From: Runella sp.
Lineage (GTDB): Bacteria; Bacteroidota; Bacteroidia; Cytophagales; Spirosomataceae
NCBI GenBank assembly: GCA_027486105.1
Contig: JAIXPV010000586.1
Location: forward strand, 1-36,404
Direction: 5' to 3'
DNA: 36,404 bases
Shown: in pieces, positions 36,252-36,404 of the stretch
Layout of the letters: each line of letters starts with the position of its first letter
How positions within the stretch are numbered: the stretch's first letter is position 1
Translations under genes and position numbers: made by a program
The notes under the pieces: model-generated
Databases searched by the model: none
What the model was told of the DNA's origin: nothing
Seen by the model: only the letters and a program-made list of their open reading frames with translations

Positions 36252-36404
36252 GGTATCCCAATGGGAGGTTGTTGAAGTTAATTTTCAAATGCCCGATGGA
36301 CGTTTTCTTCCTCATCCTGCTTTAGTTGTTTCAAATGATGAACTCTTCCTTGATGAAGAGTTTTTCTATGCCGTATTAATGACAACCAAAAATTATTTTC
36401 CAAA
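36241..36404 (+). CDS. PemK/MazF-like toxin, N-terminal part (truncated by window end)
   Basis: MKGKVSQWEVVEVNFQMPDGRFLPHPALVVSNDELFLDEEFFYAVLMTTKNYF resembles the PemK-like 'G-vv-v-f...g...HPalVvS' N-terminus. Confidence 0.6.
   Translation, partial: MKGKVSQWEVVEVNFQMPDGRFLPHPALVVSNDELFLDEEFFYAVLMTTKNYFP

Overview
This is a Bacteroidota chromosomal window, probably Cytophagales (inferred from gene content: RicT, DUF4293, ELWxxDGT-repeat protein, TAnnTTTG -7 boxes). Most of it is housekeeping: phosphohexomutase (partial), RicT/PSP1, PurD, RecQ, YifB, FolK, ThrB, a GH3/beta-lactamase fusion and an M28 peptidase. Accessory material is interspersed. Main points: (i) an ECF sigma / anti-sigma / DUF4097-like operon ending in two tandem paralogous exported proteins, each apparently containing two copies of the same module (four copies in total), which is the best candidate for an undescribed system; (ii) a solitary DUF262+DUF1524 (GmrSD-like) protein directly downstream of yifB; (iii) a nucleotidyltransferase/UPF0332-HEPN pair whose stop codon abuts the thrB start; (iv) a small antitoxin-like gene overlapping a PemK/MazF-like toxin cut by the window end; (v) two adjacent damaged genes at 5.6-8.1 kb: a TPR protein with an in-frame TAA at codon 4 and a frameshifted MntA-like nucleotidyltransferase; (vi) several precise inverted repeats or terminators, including a perfect 19-bp hairpin between recQ and purD. 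No rRNA, tRNA, CRISPR array or intact transposase was recognised. All identifications come from reading translated motifs; no database search was run.
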